Source: Cyclobacterium sp. (lineage in GTDB: Bacteria; Bacteroidota; Bacteroidia; Cytophagales; Cyclobacteriaceae). From it: a stretch of DNA of 64,000 bases. The translations under genes and the position numbers were made by a program. Under the pieces are notes generated by a model that saw nothing but the letters and a program-made list of their open reading frames with translations, ran no database searches and was not told the origin of the DNA. How positions within the stretch are numbered: the first letter of the stretch is position 1; each line of letters opens with the position of its first letter. This document shows positions 1 through 8,586 of this stretch, piece after piece. The stretch is taken from contig NZ_JABURL010000016.1 in assembly GCF_014762705.1 (NCBI RefSeq), positions 28,796 through 92,795 of the forward strand. Direction: 5' to 3'.

Positions 1-1
1 A

Positions 2-724
2 GGAAATGTGGCCGGGGTATTGGAGCAGGTAGCTGCCATTGGGTTTAAAAACCTGGAGGCGGCAAATTATGCTGATGGAAAGATTTATGGCATGTCCCCT
101 GTAGCCATTAAAAAGTTGGTTGCTGATTTGGGAATGAGGATGCAAAGTGCCCATGTAGGCGGGCCAAGAGATTTTCAGGGCGCCAATCATACCGCCGCAA
201 TGGACTGGTGGAAGGAAGCTGCTGAAGCTCATGCCGCTGTAGGAGCAGATTTTCTAATCAAACCCTCCATGCCCAAACCTGATACCTTAAAAGAGCTGGA
301 ATTGTGGTGTAATTATTACAATCAGGTTGGGGCCATTGCAAAAGCCAATGGACTTGTATTTGGATTTCATAATCATGCCAGGGAATTTGAGAAAATTGAA
401 GGCCAGGTGATGTATGATTTCATGCTGGAAAATACGGACCCGGATCTGTTTTGCATGGAACTCGATGTTTACTGGGCTACCAAAGGGGGATATGATCCTG
501 TAGACTACCTGAAAAAATACAAAGGAAGATTTCCTTTGTTGCATATCAAAGATGAGGAGGAAATCGGCCAAAGCGGAGAAATGGACTTCAAACCAATTTT
601 TAAGGCCGCTTATGCACAAGGTATGAAAGGATACTATGTGGAAGTGGAGCGATATAACCATGAGCCCATAAAGAGTGTTGCCATGAGTTATGACTACCTT
701 GCAGCTGCTAAATATGTAAAATAA
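2..724 (+). CDS. Sugar phosphate isomerase/epimerase, 5'-truncated
   Basis: This is a TIM-barrel protein of the xylose-isomerase-like (AP endonuclease 2) superfamily, which usually isomerises or epimerises sugars or inositols. The visible motifs fit: FHNHAREFE and ELDVYWATKGG near the middle carry the kind of His/Glu/Asp metal ligands this fold uses, followed by LLHIKDEEE and YVEVERY. The frame stays open to the first base of the window, and the GTG given in the ORF track at position 8 falls inside a typical strand-helix unit, so the true start lies upstream. Roughly 240 residues remain of a family that is commonly 280-320 long. The substrate cannot be told. The gene ends at a strong hairpin shared with the convergent pirin gene. 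Confidence 0.85.
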   Translation, partial: GNVAGVLEQVAAIGFKNLEAANYADGKIYGMSPVAIKKLVADLGMRMQSAHVGGPRDFQGANHTAAMDWWKEAAEAHAAVGADFLIKPSMPKPDTLKELELWCNYYNQVGAIAKANGLVFGFHNHAREFEKIEGQVMYDFMLENTDPDLFCMELDVYWATKGGYDPVDYLKKYKGRFPLLHIKDEEEIGQSGEMDFKPIFKAAYAQGMKGYYVEVERYNHEPIKSVAMSYDYLAAAKYVK

Positions 725-728
725 TTTT

Positions 729-760
729 AAAAGCCGGCAGGTGAATGACTGCCGGCTTTT
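729..760. terminator. Bidirectional intrinsic terminator
   Basis: A perfect 12-bp stem (AAAAGCCGGCAG with CTGCCGGCTTTT) encloses an 8-nt loop. It lies between the stop of the plus-strand isomerase and the stop of the minus-strand pirin gene. The A tract on one side and T tract on the other let it serve both genes. Confidence 0.9.
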
Positions 761-762
761 GA

Positions 763-1776
763 TTACTTAATCTCTTCTCTGCCATCAGCATGAATGGCAA
801 AACGTCCCTTCCCTTTTTCATGGGTATGTTCATGGCTTTTCCATGGCCAGCCACCAAATTGGGTCCTTTGAAATTCGTGAACTGCTTCCTGGATTTCCTG
901 ATTGCTGTTCATTACAAATGGGCCATGCTGAACCACTTTTTCTGATATGGGTTTTCCTTGAAGGAAGGCAAAATATCCGGTTTTACTGCCATTTTTTATT
1001 TCAAATGACTTCATGTCACCCATATCGATGGAATGGTCATTGGTAATCCGCTCGCCTTCCAGATCAATATAATCACCACGGTAGAAAAACAAGCTCCTAT
1101 TGGTCCCTTGGGAAACCTCCGGCAGGATAAAGGTGGCATCAGGCGCTGCTTTTATCAACCATATGGCCACTTCATTGGCAGGATCTGCAGCATAGGAGTC
1201 AGGTGCAGGGGGCAGGGCACTGCGCTCACCATATTTCCCTGCGATTAATTTAATTTCGGTGGTTTTTCCATTTGAATCCCTTACTGTCTCCACAGGTATT
1301 TCTTCCTTCCACATCATTTTGAAATGGGCCGGTACATTTTTTTTAGTTTTGGGTAGGTTTAACCATATTTGAAACAAGTGTAGTTCATTTCCTTCCTTTT
1401 CATTGAGTAGGGGGAACATTTCAGAATGCATGACTCCTTTTCCGGCGGTCATCCACTGTGTGTCACCATTGCCAAACCTGCCTGCTGCTCCCAATGAGTC
1501 GGAGTGGTCCACCAGGCCCTTTTCCACAATGGTCACCGTTTCAAAACCTTTGTGCGGGTGGGCAGGAAATCCGGGAACCTTGCTGCCATGGTACATGCTC
1601 CATCCATCTTTACCAGAAAAATCTTGTCCGATCATGCGATTTTCCAATCCGGTTTCAGGGGACATGTCAGGTAGGCCCCTGGGAAAGAAATCATGGTGAT
1701 GGGCACAAAACAAAAATGGATCTTGAGTTTGCCATTGAAAACCCAAAGGACGGATATCTTTTAGTGTAGGCTTCAT
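763..1776 (-). CDS. Pirin family protein (bicupin)
   Basis: The 337-residue product is a pirin-like double-cupin protein. The N-terminal cupin carries the metal-site signature FPAHPHKGFETVT (about residues 71-83) and, further on, GVMHSEMF, supplying the His/His/His/Glu ligands expected for Fe binding. Some bacterial pirins have quercetinase activity and others are redox-linked regulators, so the role here is open. The start MKPTLKDIRPL is an ATG. A 12-bp palindrome lies about 17 bp upstream of it. The gene is monocistronic by layout: it is convergent with the isomerase and separated by 74 bp from the upstream minus-strand gene. Confidence 0.9.
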   Translation of the reverse strand: MKPTLKDIRPLGFQWQTQDPFLFCAHHHDFFPRGLPDMSPETGLENRMIGQDFSGKDGWSMYHGSKVPGFPAHPHKGFETVTIVEKGLVDHSDSLGAAGRFGNGDTQWMTAGKGVMHSEMFPLLNEKEGNELHLFQIWLNLPKTKKNVPAHFKMMWKEEIPVETVRDSNGKTTEIKLIAGKYGERSALPPAPDSYAADPANEVAIWLIKAAPDATFILPEVSQGTNRSLFFYRGDYIDLEGERITNDHSIDMGDMKSFEIKNGSKTGYFAFLQGKPISEKVVQHGPFVMNSNQEIQEAVHEFQRTQFGGWPWKSHEHTHEKGKGRFAIHADGREEIK

Positions 1777-1792
1777 AAACGACTTATTTTAT

Positions 1793-1804
1793 ATGTATAT
1801 ACAT
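1793..1804. promoter_or_regulatory. 12-bp palindrome upstream of pirin gene
   Basis: ATGTATATACAT is a perfect palindrome lying 17-28 bp before the pirin start codon. It could be an operator half-site pair, but A/T-rich palindromes of this size also arise by chance. No TAnnTTTG -7 element is visible next to it. Confidence 0.3.
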
Positions 1805-1850
1805 CTAATAAGCTGATTCAAACATCAAAAGTTCATTTCCAGGATATGTT

Positions 1851-2585
1851 TTAAAATAAACTGGAATAATCTACTGATTTTATGGTATTTAGGTAACGTC
1901 TGAAGACAATCTGCCCGGATACCGGATAATCTTTGAAACGGTTAAATCCTACATTTCCGTCAAGCTCATCTGAAAAAGTCATTAATACGCTTCCTTCAAT
2001 GGCGATATCGGTGTACAGGTTAAGTCTGTAGCTTAAGCCTCCCCTGACCGGGATATATGGCACCGCCTGACTTCTGTTTTTTCTTTCTGAGCCATTTTCA
2101 CTAAGCTTTGTAACTTCACTTAAATTAAAAAGCAATCCCAGGCCTGTTCCCAGATACAAATTGACTCGTTTTCTTTGGGTATGGTTTGTGGATCCGACGA
2201 TATGCAGGGTTGGCATCAAATCCAGGTATATCAGGTTGTTTTTACTGCCTACGGCCTGCCCATTATCCCGCCAGGTTTCGACGACCTGATTTGTGAAATA
2301 GTTTTGATCCTGGCTTTGGGTCCGCTGGTAGCCCAGGTTTCCCCGCAGATCGATGTTGGAATGGATTTTTCGGCCATAGGTAAAGGAAACCGATGGTCCT
2401 GTTTTCACTTCCAGGCCCCGAAACCTACCGGAATTATCTGCATACATGGCTCCAAGTCCCAATCCAGCTTGTAAATATTGGTTTCTGGAAATTTTTTCCT
2501 TGTAAAAATTCTGGCCGTAAAGGGTATTAGAACAAAGAAATCCGGTAAAAAGGGCTAGGGTGGTAATAATTATTTCCTTTTTCAT
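1851..2585 (-). CDS. Putative outer-membrane beta-barrel protein
   Basis: The 244-residue product starts with a signal peptide (MKKEIIITTLALFTGFLCSNTLYGQ) followed by alternating aromatic/hydrophobic strands such as YLQAGLGLGAM and VSFTYGRKIHSNIDLRGNLGYQR. It ends near an aromatic residue (YSSLF), as small Bacteroidota porin-like or PorT-like barrels often do. It probably forms an 8-10-strand barrel in the outer membrane. I do not recognise a specific family beyond that. A -7-like motif on the minus strand and an inverted repeat lie upstream, described in the intergenic entry. Confidence 0.75.
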   Translation of the reverse strand: MKKEIIITTLALFTGFLCSNTLYGQNFYKEKISRNQYLQAGLGLGAMYADNSGRFRGLEVKTGPSVSFTYGRKIHSNIDLRGNLGYQRTQSQDQNYFTNQVVETWRDNGQAVGSKNNLIYLDLMPTLHIVGSTNHTQRKRVNLYLGTGLGLLFNLSEVTKLSENGSERKNRSQAVPYIPVRGGLSYRLNLYTDIAIEGSVLMTFSDELDGNVGFNRFKDYPVSGQIVFRRYLNTIKSVDYSSLF

Positions 2586-2885
2586 AAGAAGATGTTGATG
2601 TCAGGTTTGCAATGTGGTTTGTTTATCTTAGTGATAAACGCATTAAGAAGATTCAAAATTATCAATTCTTTTTCAAATGTTGTATTTGAAACATATTGAA
2701 CTGAAGTTTTTTTAAGATTATTTTAAAGGATAAGAAATTATTTATAATTTGGTAACAATCATATTTTTTATGATTGGAAGCAAATTAATGCTTAGTTAAT
2801 TAGTTTTTACAGATTTGAAGTTTTTGAAATTTTGTTCCGGCAATCGCAGGAATTTTAGTATAGCAGAGTAATAAAACCAGTATTC
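2586..2885. other. Divergent intergenic region with promoter-like signals
   Basis: No gene is seen in these 300 A/T-rich bases between a minus-strand barrel gene and plus-strand rfbA. On the minus strand TAATTTTG (2654-2661) fits the Bacteroidota -7 consensus TAnnTTTG about 70 bp before the barrel gene. Just behind it, in the -33 zone, is a perfect inverted repeat TTTCAAAT / ATTTGAAA (2671-2691, 5-nt spacer), a possible operator. No exact -7 motif was found for rfbA; TATAATTTG near 2743 is one base too long. Confidence 0.45.
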
Positions 2886-3761
2886 ATGAAAGGAATAATT
2901 TTGGCCGGAGGATCAGGTACCAGGCTTTATCCGTTAACCATTGCAGTAAGTAAACAATTGATGCCCATTTATGATAAACCGATGATTTATTACCCCCTAT
3001 CGGTATTGATGATGGCTGGGATCAAAGAAATATTGATCATTACCACACCCGAAGATAATGAAGCCTTTAAAAAACTACTGGGAGATGGGACGGATGTAGG
3101 TTGTTCATTTACATTTGCCATTCAGCCTAAACCAGAGGGGTTGGCGCAGGCTTTTATCATAGGAGAGCAGTTTATAGGTAAGGATAAAGTAGCTTTAATC
3201 CTGGGAGATAATATTTTTTACGGGACGGGATTGTACAAAACCCTGAAGGAGCATACAGATCCCGATGGAGGAGTGGTATTCGCTTACCATGTAAATGATC
3301 CGCAAAGATACGGGGTGGTCGAGTTTGATGATCACAATAAAGTTTTGAGCATAGAAGAAAAACCCAAATTGCCCAAATCCAATTTTGCTGTTCCCGGACT
3401 TTATTTTTATGACAATGAAGTGGTGGAAATCGCCAAAAACATCAAACCCAGTTCCAGGGGAGAACTGGAAATCACCGATATTAACAATGTTTACCTGCGG
3501 AAAGGGAAACTCAATGTAGGTATCCTAAACCGGGGGACAGCCTGGCTGGACACGGGGACCCATCAATCACTGCTGCAGGCTGCACAATTTGTGGAGGTAA
3601 TTGAAGAAAGACAAGGTCTTAAAATCGGGTGTATTGAAGAAATTGCCTACAGAAATGGGTTTATCAATGAAGAAAAGTTACTTCAATCTGCTGCAAAGTT
3701 GGGAAAAAGTGGCTATGGCGAATACCTCAAAAATTTGGTAAAGCTAAAATTTAATCTTTAA
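2886..3761 (+). CDS. rfbA: Glucose-1-phosphate thymidylyltransferase
   Basis: RfbA/RmlA joins dTTP and glucose-1-phosphate to give dTDP-glucose, the first step towards dTDP-L-rhamnose and related sugars for surface polysaccharide. The 291-residue length matches the family. Visible signatures are the N-terminal nucleotide-binding loop [11 protein letters not shown] (about residues 8-18), [41 protein letters not shown] and the C-terminal [16 protein letters not shown]. The start is the ATG at 2886 (MKGIILAGG). The rest of the pathway (rfbB, rfbC, rfbD) is not next to it, which is unusual for a polysaccharide locus and suggests those genes lie elsewhere. Confidence 0.97.
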   Translation: MKGIILAGGSGTRLYPLTIAVSKQLMPIYDKPMIYYPLSVLMMAGIKEILIITTPEDNEAFKKLLGDGTDVGCSFTFAIQPKPEGLAQAFIIGEQFIGKDKVALILGDNIFYGTGLYKTLKEHTDPDGGVVFAYHVNDPQRYGVVEFDDHNKVLSIEEKPKLPKSNFAVPGLYFYDNEVVEIAKNIKPSSRGELEITDINNVYLRKGKLNVGILNRGTAWLDTGTHQSLLQAAQFVEVIEERQGLKIGCIEEIAYRNGFINEEKLLQSAAKLGKSGYGEYLKNLVKLKFNL

Positions 3762-3868
3762 GTGAGAAGCCCACTCATTTCGTTTTTAATTTATTTGGTT
3801 GCCCTTTCTAGATGTTAAATACAAAAAACAACATTTGAAAAACAAAAAAAGCGTTAAATAATTCTTCT

Positions 3869-3876
3869 TATTTTTG
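3869..3876 (+). promoter_or_regulatory. Candidate -7 element for response regulator
   Basis: TATTTTTG matches the Bacteroidota -7 consensus TAnnTTTG about 70 bp before the response-regulator start. No TTTG -33 box lies at the usual 19-20-bp distance, so support is partial. Confidence 0.35.
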
Positions 3877-3946
3877 GATGTATTTATTTTTTATTATATG
3901 TTTGTCATGTTCAAAATGATTTTTGTAACATAATAAATGTATTTCG

Positions 3947-4306
3947 ATGGTAAATATTGTATTGATAGATGATGATGAGGTAAGTACTTTTGTTACTGAA
4001 AAATACATTCAAAAACATTTTCATTCACCTTTCAGGATATTTAAATTTTCTTCAGCTGTAGAGGCATTGGAGAAAATCAGTGATATCAATCCAAAGTACC
4101 TGTTTCTGGATCTTGTCATGCCTCAAATGACTGGGTGGGATTTTTTGGAGCAGATTGATTCTGAAAAGCTGGGCTCTAAAATCTATATTCTAAGTGGGTC
4201 CATGGATATAAAGGACAGGGAAAAGGCGAAAAAAAATCAACACGTAAAGAAATTTCTTTCCAAACTTTCAGTGAAGGAAAGCATGCCGGAAATTTTCCGG
4301 GATTGA
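3947..4306 (+). CDS. Single-domain response regulator (receiver only)
   Basis: The 119-residue protein is a CheY-like receiver domain with no output domain. The acidic pair is in LIDDDEV near the N-terminus, the phospho-acceptor Asp is in YLFLDLVMPQMTGWDFL (near residue 54), the switch Ser is in YILSGS and the conserved Lys is in KKFLSKLS. The usual Pro after this Lys is absent. Such proteins relay phosphate to other proteins or act by binding them. No histidine kinase gene is adjacent, so its partner is unknown. It is followed by a strong hairpin. Confidence 0.9.
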   Translation: MVNIVLIDDDEVSTFVTEKYIQKHFHSPFRIFKFSSAVEALEKISDINPKYLFLDLVMPQMTGWDFLEQIDSEKLGSKIYILSGSMDIKDREKAKKNQHVKKFLSKLSVKESMPEIFRD

Positions 4307-4348
4307 AGCTTTTTTTGTAGGGTTTAAGATTAATTTTTGATCGAAAGC

Positions 4349-4381
4349 ACATTGGCCTCAGGCTTTGCCCGAGGCCAATGT
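4349..4381. terminator. Hairpin between convergent genes
   Basis: An 11-bp stem (ACATTGGCCTC with GAGGCCAATGT) is extended inside by GGC/GCC around a TTT loop. It lies between the response regulator and the convergent sulP gene. The T tract is weak on both sides, but the stem is very stable. Confidence 0.75.
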
Positions 4382-4449
4382 TATTTAAAAAGGTTAAGCT
4401 TTTTTGCAGAAGGGATGTTTCTTCCGGGATTAAAAAACCTTTTAGAAAT

Positions 4450-6189
4450 TTATTTTTTGTCAACATTACTCTGAATGGCGTAAGGTGCATATTTTTCCTG
4501 GCTTTTTGAATCAAGTGTCTGATCAAAATAGGCAGTTGCGGAATAATCATCCATAAACATGTGATCCGCACCAATACATTCAATCAGTTTCCATTTGTTC
4601 AATACATCGCGGATAGGTCCTTTTGTTCCGGAAATGCATACGTCTATTTCGTTTGTTCTCCAGGTCTGTATCCATTCATAAAGTGCATGAGCTCCGGTAC
4701 TGTCGATACTAGTTACACTTTCCATGTTGAATACGATCATTTTGGTTTGGTTCTTCCTTTCCGAGAGCCATTGGTTCATTTTATCCCTGATAAATTCCAC
4801 ATTGGCAAAATATATGGGTCCGTCAATTCTGACGATAAGGAGGTTTTTATTGATTTCCAGGTCTTTGAACCTGCGTATATTGCGGTATATTTTTGTCCCT
4901 GGAACGCGTCCCAATTGAGCCATATGCGGTCTGGAAGCCCTGTAAATCACCACCAGTAAGGATAAAATCATACCTGTAATGATTCCTGTTTCGATTCCCA
5001 AGGTTAAAGTAATCAAGAAGGTAGCAATAAGCATGGCGAAATCGGTCTTGTCTTTTTTCCATAGATCAATAGGCTCCTTTAAGTCTATCAATCCCGCGAC
5101 CGCTACCAATACCACTGCCGCTAAAATTGCTGAGGGAAGGTAATAAAACAGTCCAGTGAAGAACAGCAATGTCAACAGGATTAAAATGGCACTGATGACG
5201 GAAGCCATGGTGGTTTTTGCCCCTGCCTGGTTGTTTACAGCCGTCCTGGAAAACCCTCCGGTGACGGGATAACCGTTGAAAAAAGCAGCCCCAAAATTGG
5301 CCATTCCCAAAGCCATCAATTCCTGATTGGCATCTAGCTTGTAATTTTTATGTTTTGCCTGTATGGTTTTTGCCACAGCAAAACTTTCCGCAAACCCCAC
5401 CAATGATATGGTAAGTGCTATGGGCAGGAGGGTAGACCAACCATTAATGTCGAAGGAAGGGAAGGACAAGGTAGGGAGACCACTGGGCACTTCTCCGACA
5501 ATTTTCACCCCCCTTTCTGTTAAGTCAAAACCCCAAACCAGCAAAATACCTGCAATTACAGCAATCAAGGGTGCCGGAAGGGCAGGATGAATTCTTTTTC
5601 CAAATTTAATGATGAGTATTCCCAATAGGCCAATGCCCAGGGTGAGCCAATGGGTATCCCCAATGTTTTGAACAATGGCCAACGCCATTTCCTGAATGTG
5701 CTCGCTATTGGGCAGGTTGATTTTGAAGAGATGTTTGATCTGGCTCAGGCCAATGATGATAGCGGCAGCGGAAGTAAAACCGTTGATCACCGGATGGGAA
5801 AGGAAATTCACCACAAAACCCAGACGGAAAGCGCCCATAATAAATTGAATCAATCCTACCAGAAATGCCAGTGTAAGCGCATACAGGAGGTATTCAGCAG
5901 GAGAACCGGGGCCCAGGCTGCTGATTCCGGCCGCAGTCAATAGAGAAACCATGGCCACCGGACCTACTGCCAGCTGCCGGGAGCTACCAAAAATAGCATA
6001 CAAAATCAATGGCACTGTAACGGCGTACAAACCATGGATGGGCTCCAGTCCTGCAAGCATGGCATAGGCCATTCCCTGGGGAATAAGCATGATGCCTACT
6101 GTAATCCCAGCGGACAAGTCACCCTTCAGGTAGTTTTTATTGTAATCGGGAAGCCATTGTAAAAAGGGCAAATATTTTTTCAGGTCCAT
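4450..6189 (-). CDS. SulP (SLC26) family anion transporter with STAS domain
   Basis: This 579-residue inner-membrane protein belongs to the SulP/SLC26 family of sulfate, bicarbonate or other anion transporters. The family signature appears near the N-terminus (GITVGIMLIPQGMAYAMLAG), followed by many hydrophobic segments to about residue 415. VTGGFSRTAVN lies in the conserved core. A cytosolic STAS domain follows (about residues 440-555) with FNMESVTSIDSTGAHALYEW. The substrate cannot be read from sequence. A neighbouring carbonic anhydrase would point to bicarbonate, but none is present. The start MDLKKYLPFLQW is an ATG. Confidence 0.93.
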   Translation of the reverse strand: MDLKKYLPFLQWLPDYNKNYLKGDLSAGITVGIMLIPQGMAYAMLAGLEPIHGLYAVTVPLILYAIFGSSRQLAVGPVAMVSLLTAAGISSLGPGSPAEYLLYALTLAFLVGLIQFIMGAFRLGFVVNFLSHPVINGFTSAAAIIIGLSQIKHLFKINLPNSEHIQEMALAIVQNIGDTHWLTLGIGLLGILIIKFGKRIHPALPAPLIAVIAGILLVWGFDLTERGVKIVGEVPSGLPTLSFPSFDINGWSTLLPIALTISLVGFAESFAVAKTIQAKHKNYKLDANQELMALGMANFGAAFFNGYPVTGGFSRTAVNNQAGAKTTMASVISAILILLTLLFFTGLFYYLPSAILAAVVLVAVAGLIDLKEPIDLWKKDKTDFAMLIATFLITLTLGIETGIITGMILSLLVVIYRASRPHMAQLGRVPGTKIYRNIRRFKDLEINKNLLIVRIDGPIYFANVEFIRDKMNQWLSERKNQTKMIVFNMESVTSIDSTGAHALYEWIQTWRTNEIDVCISGTKGPIRDVLNKWKLIECIGADHMFMDDYSATAYFDQTLDSKSQEKYAPYAIQSNVDKK

Positions 6190-6286
6190 TAGTATCTTAA
6201 TTTTTATCTATCAACTTACCTTTTTGAAATACAGGATTGTCCAAGTAAATGAAATACAAATGTGACCCGATTTTTTGCTAAAATAA

Positions 6287-6300
6287 GTGATTTTTATCAC
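6287..6300. terminator. Weak hairpin downstream of ppx
   Basis: GTGAT and ATCAC form a 5-bp stem with a TTTT loop just beyond the ppx stop on the minus strand. It is followed on that strand by an A/T-rich run without a clean T tract. It may aid termination of the sdhAB-ppx unit, but support is weak. Confidence 0.3.
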
Positions 6301-6314
6301 CGGAATGGTTTGGC

Positions 6315-7847
6315 TTAACCAACTACGATATTGATCTCTTTTTTCAGATACCTTGACAGGGTGTCTGAAAACCTCTGTGCTTCCCAGATTTCTAGGGTTA
6401 CATTTTCAACTGAAAAAACCTGAATCTGAAGCTGGTTTTTTTGTGGAAGGCAATAGATGTTTTGCACCCATTGGTTTTTGGTCTTGTCCAGCCCAATAGC
6501 AATTCTTAAAATGCCCGCAAGTAACCTGACCTGATTCTTTTGCGCATCGGACAACTTTTTAAAACGTTTGTGCCTTTTTTTTGGTCCTTTTTTTCTGTGG
6601 TATCTTGCCAGGTGGCCCAGCACAAGAATTTCTTCATTGGTGAAACCTCTCAGCTGACTGTTGGTGATAATATACCTGGAATGCTTATGAAAATCCTGGA
6701 ATTGAATAAACAAACCAACATCGTAAATTAAAGCTGCATGGTACAGCATGCTTCGTTCCTGGTCTCCAGCCTGATGGAGGTGTTTGAGCTGGTCAAATAA
6801 CTGAAGGGCCAGACCGGAGACATGTTTTTTGGCTTCCAACTCGGTTTCATACCTATTGGCGAGCCAAAAACAACTCTTCTCCTTCAAATTCTTTCCTTGA
6901 TTTTCCTCTCCTATTGGTAGTTTTTGTTTTTCGATGTGATGGATGATCATTCCTTCCCGCAGAGAGGCATCCGAGATGGTTAAGCTTTTGACATTGGCTA
7001 TTTGGAGCAACTCTACCAATAGTGTGGCACCCAGATGGATTGCATCGGTTCGGTTGGTACTTATTCCAGGTATTTCCCCACGTTTTTCCGGAGGTAATTC
7101 CAATAGCTTGTCACGGAGTTTGATAAGATCTGCCAGTTGCACTTCTTCGGCATTGACACTTTCGGGAGAAGGATTGTCCTTTTTTTCCAAACAGGCTTCT
7201 GCCAATGACCTGATGGTACCAGAAGTTCCGATCACCCGATCAAAACCTGTTTCCAGGGCCTTTTCCATGATTTTTGTTGCGGCTTGACGGATTTGGGATT
7301 TCAATGCTTCCTGCTCCTCCTCATTTAGAGCGTTCTGGTGACCAATTTTGTCCAATAAACGCAACACACCCAATTTCATGGAGTGCCCAAATAAAACCTG
7401 GTTTTCATCTCCTACTACCGCTTCTGTGCTCCCACCTCCTATATCCAGTACCAGAATTTTTTCCTTTTTGATGGAAATGGCCTCTTTTACAGCCAGAAAA
7501 ATAAGTTTGGCCTCTTCTTTTCCCGAGATAAGTTTTGGGGATACGCCCGCTTCATGAATCAGTCTGTCTAAAAACTCCCTTCCATTTTTTGCTTCCCGCG
7601 TGGCACTTGTTGCAGACACAATGATGTCGTCTACTCCATATTGATCTGCGAGTTGTACATATCTTTTGATGGTAGCCACACCGTCTTCCATGGCCTTTGG
7701 ACTCAGTAAATTATTGGCAAAAACACCAACCCCAAGTTTGACCATGCTTTTTTCCTGCATTAAAATGTCGAAGTGGTTCCCGGACGTGATCCTCACGATG
7801 ATCATGTGGATACTGTTCGTACCTATATCTATAGCTGCGAGGTTCAT
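6315..7847 (-). CDS. ppx: Exopolyphosphatase / pppGpp phosphatase (Ppx/GppA)
   Basis: The 510-residue protein belongs to the Ppx/GppA family, which removes phosphate from polyphosphate or the 5' phosphate of pppGpp. The actin-like ATPase fold motifs are present: AAIDIGTNSIHMIIV (residues 4-18), the second phosphate loop VLDIGGGSTEAVVG and GTSGTIRSLAE. The C-terminal part (about 320-510) resembles the HD-type domain of long Ppx proteins and includes YHAALIYDVGLFIQF. The start lies 10 bp after the sdhB stop, so it is probably cotranscribed with sdhAB. Whether it prefers polyphosphate or pppGpp cannot be decided here. Confidence 0.92.
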   Translation of the reverse strand: MNLAAIDIGTNSIHMIIVRITSGNHFDILMQEKSMVKLGVGVFANNLLSPKAMEDGVATIKRYVQLADQYGVDDIIVSATSATREAKNGREFLDRLIHEAGVSPKLISGKEEAKLIFLAVKEAISIKKEKILVLDIGGGSTEAVVGDENQVLFGHSMKLGVLRLLDKIGHQNALNEEEQEALKSQIRQAATKIMEKALETGFDRVIGTSGTIRSLAEACLEKKDNPSPESVNAEEVQLADLIKLRDKLLELPPEKRGEIPGISTNRTDAIHLGATLLVELLQIANVKSLTISDASLREGMIIHHIEKQKLPIGEENQGKNLKEKSCFWLANRYETELEAKKHVSGLALQLFDQLKHLHQAGDQERSMLYHAALIYDVGLFIQFQDFHKHSRYIITNSQLRGFTNEEILVLGHLARYHRKKGPKKRHKRFKKLSDAQKNQVRLLAGILRIAIGLDKTKNQWVQNIYCLPQKNQLQIQVFSVENVTLEIWEAQRFSDTLSRYLKKEINIVVG

Positions 7848-7857
7848 GTCAGGGATA

Positions 7858-8586
7858 TTATTTCCAAAATTCTCTGTTCATCAAAGCGATATGGCTTATG
7901 GATATTCCCTGAGGACATTCCACCTCGCATGCCCCGGTATTGGAGCAGGCTCCAAAACCAAGTTGGTCCATGGTTTCCACCATGTTTTTGATCCGTTTTT
8001 TATGCTCGATTTTTCCCTGAGGCAATTGGAAAAGATGGCTTATTTTGGCTGCTGTAAACAAGGCAGCACTGCCGTTTTTACAGGAAGCTACACAGGCTCC
8101 GCAGCCGATGCAGGATGCGGCATCAAAAGCCTGCTCTACTGTATCGCTATCTATCAGGGTTTGATTGGCTTCTGGTGCCTGGCCGGTATTTACCGATATA
8201 TAACCACCAGAAGCAATGATTTTATCCAAGGCTTGCCTGTCTATCTTTAAGTCCTTTTTGATGGGAAATGGCCCGGCGCGGAAAGGTTCTACGTATATGG
8301 TTTCTCCCTCCCTGAATGAGCGCATGTGTAATTGGCAGGTACTGGTATGTTCAATGGGACCATGTGCCCTGCCATTGATAAACAGACAACACTGTCCACA
8401 AATCCCTTCCCGACAATCGTAATCAAATGAAATGGGGTTTTCTCCTCTAAGGATGAGGGTTTCATTCAGCTGATCCAGCATTTCAAGAAATGAAGTATCA
8501 GGCGATATTTTTTTAACCTCATAATCTACCATTTTACCCTTTGATTGGGGATTGTCCTGGCGCCAAATTTTAAGCTTAAAATCCAT
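7858..8586 (-). CDS. sdhB: Succinate dehydrogenase/fumarate reductase iron-sulfur subunit
   Basis: The 242-residue subunit carries three Fe-S clusters that pass electrons between the FAD of SdhA and the membrane quinone. The 2Fe-2S ligands lie in CREGICGQCC (from Cys58) with Cys84. The 4Fe-4S motif is CIGCGACVASC (Cys159-169). The 3Fe-4S cluster is supplied by CSNTGACEVECP (from Cys214). The start codon overlaps the sdhA stop by one base, so translation is probably coupled. The membrane anchor subunit gene is not adjacent (see sdhA). Confidence 0.96.
   Translation of the reverse strand: MDFKLKIWRQDNPQSKGKMVDYEVKKISPDTSFLEMLDQLNETLILRGENPISFDYDCREGICGQCCLFINGRAHGPIEHTSTCQLHMRSFREGETIYVEPFRAGPFPIKKDLKIDRQALDKIIASGGYISVNTGQAPEANQTLIDSDTVEQAFDAASCIGCGACVASCKNGSAALFTAAKISHLFQLPQGKIEHKKRIKNMVETMDQLGFGACSNTGACEVECPQGISISHIALMNREFWK

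Noticed and set aside
3761-3800. Hairpin after rfbA (AGTG/CACT)
   Set aside because: The stem has only 4 bp and the T run is displaced, so it is not a credible terminator.
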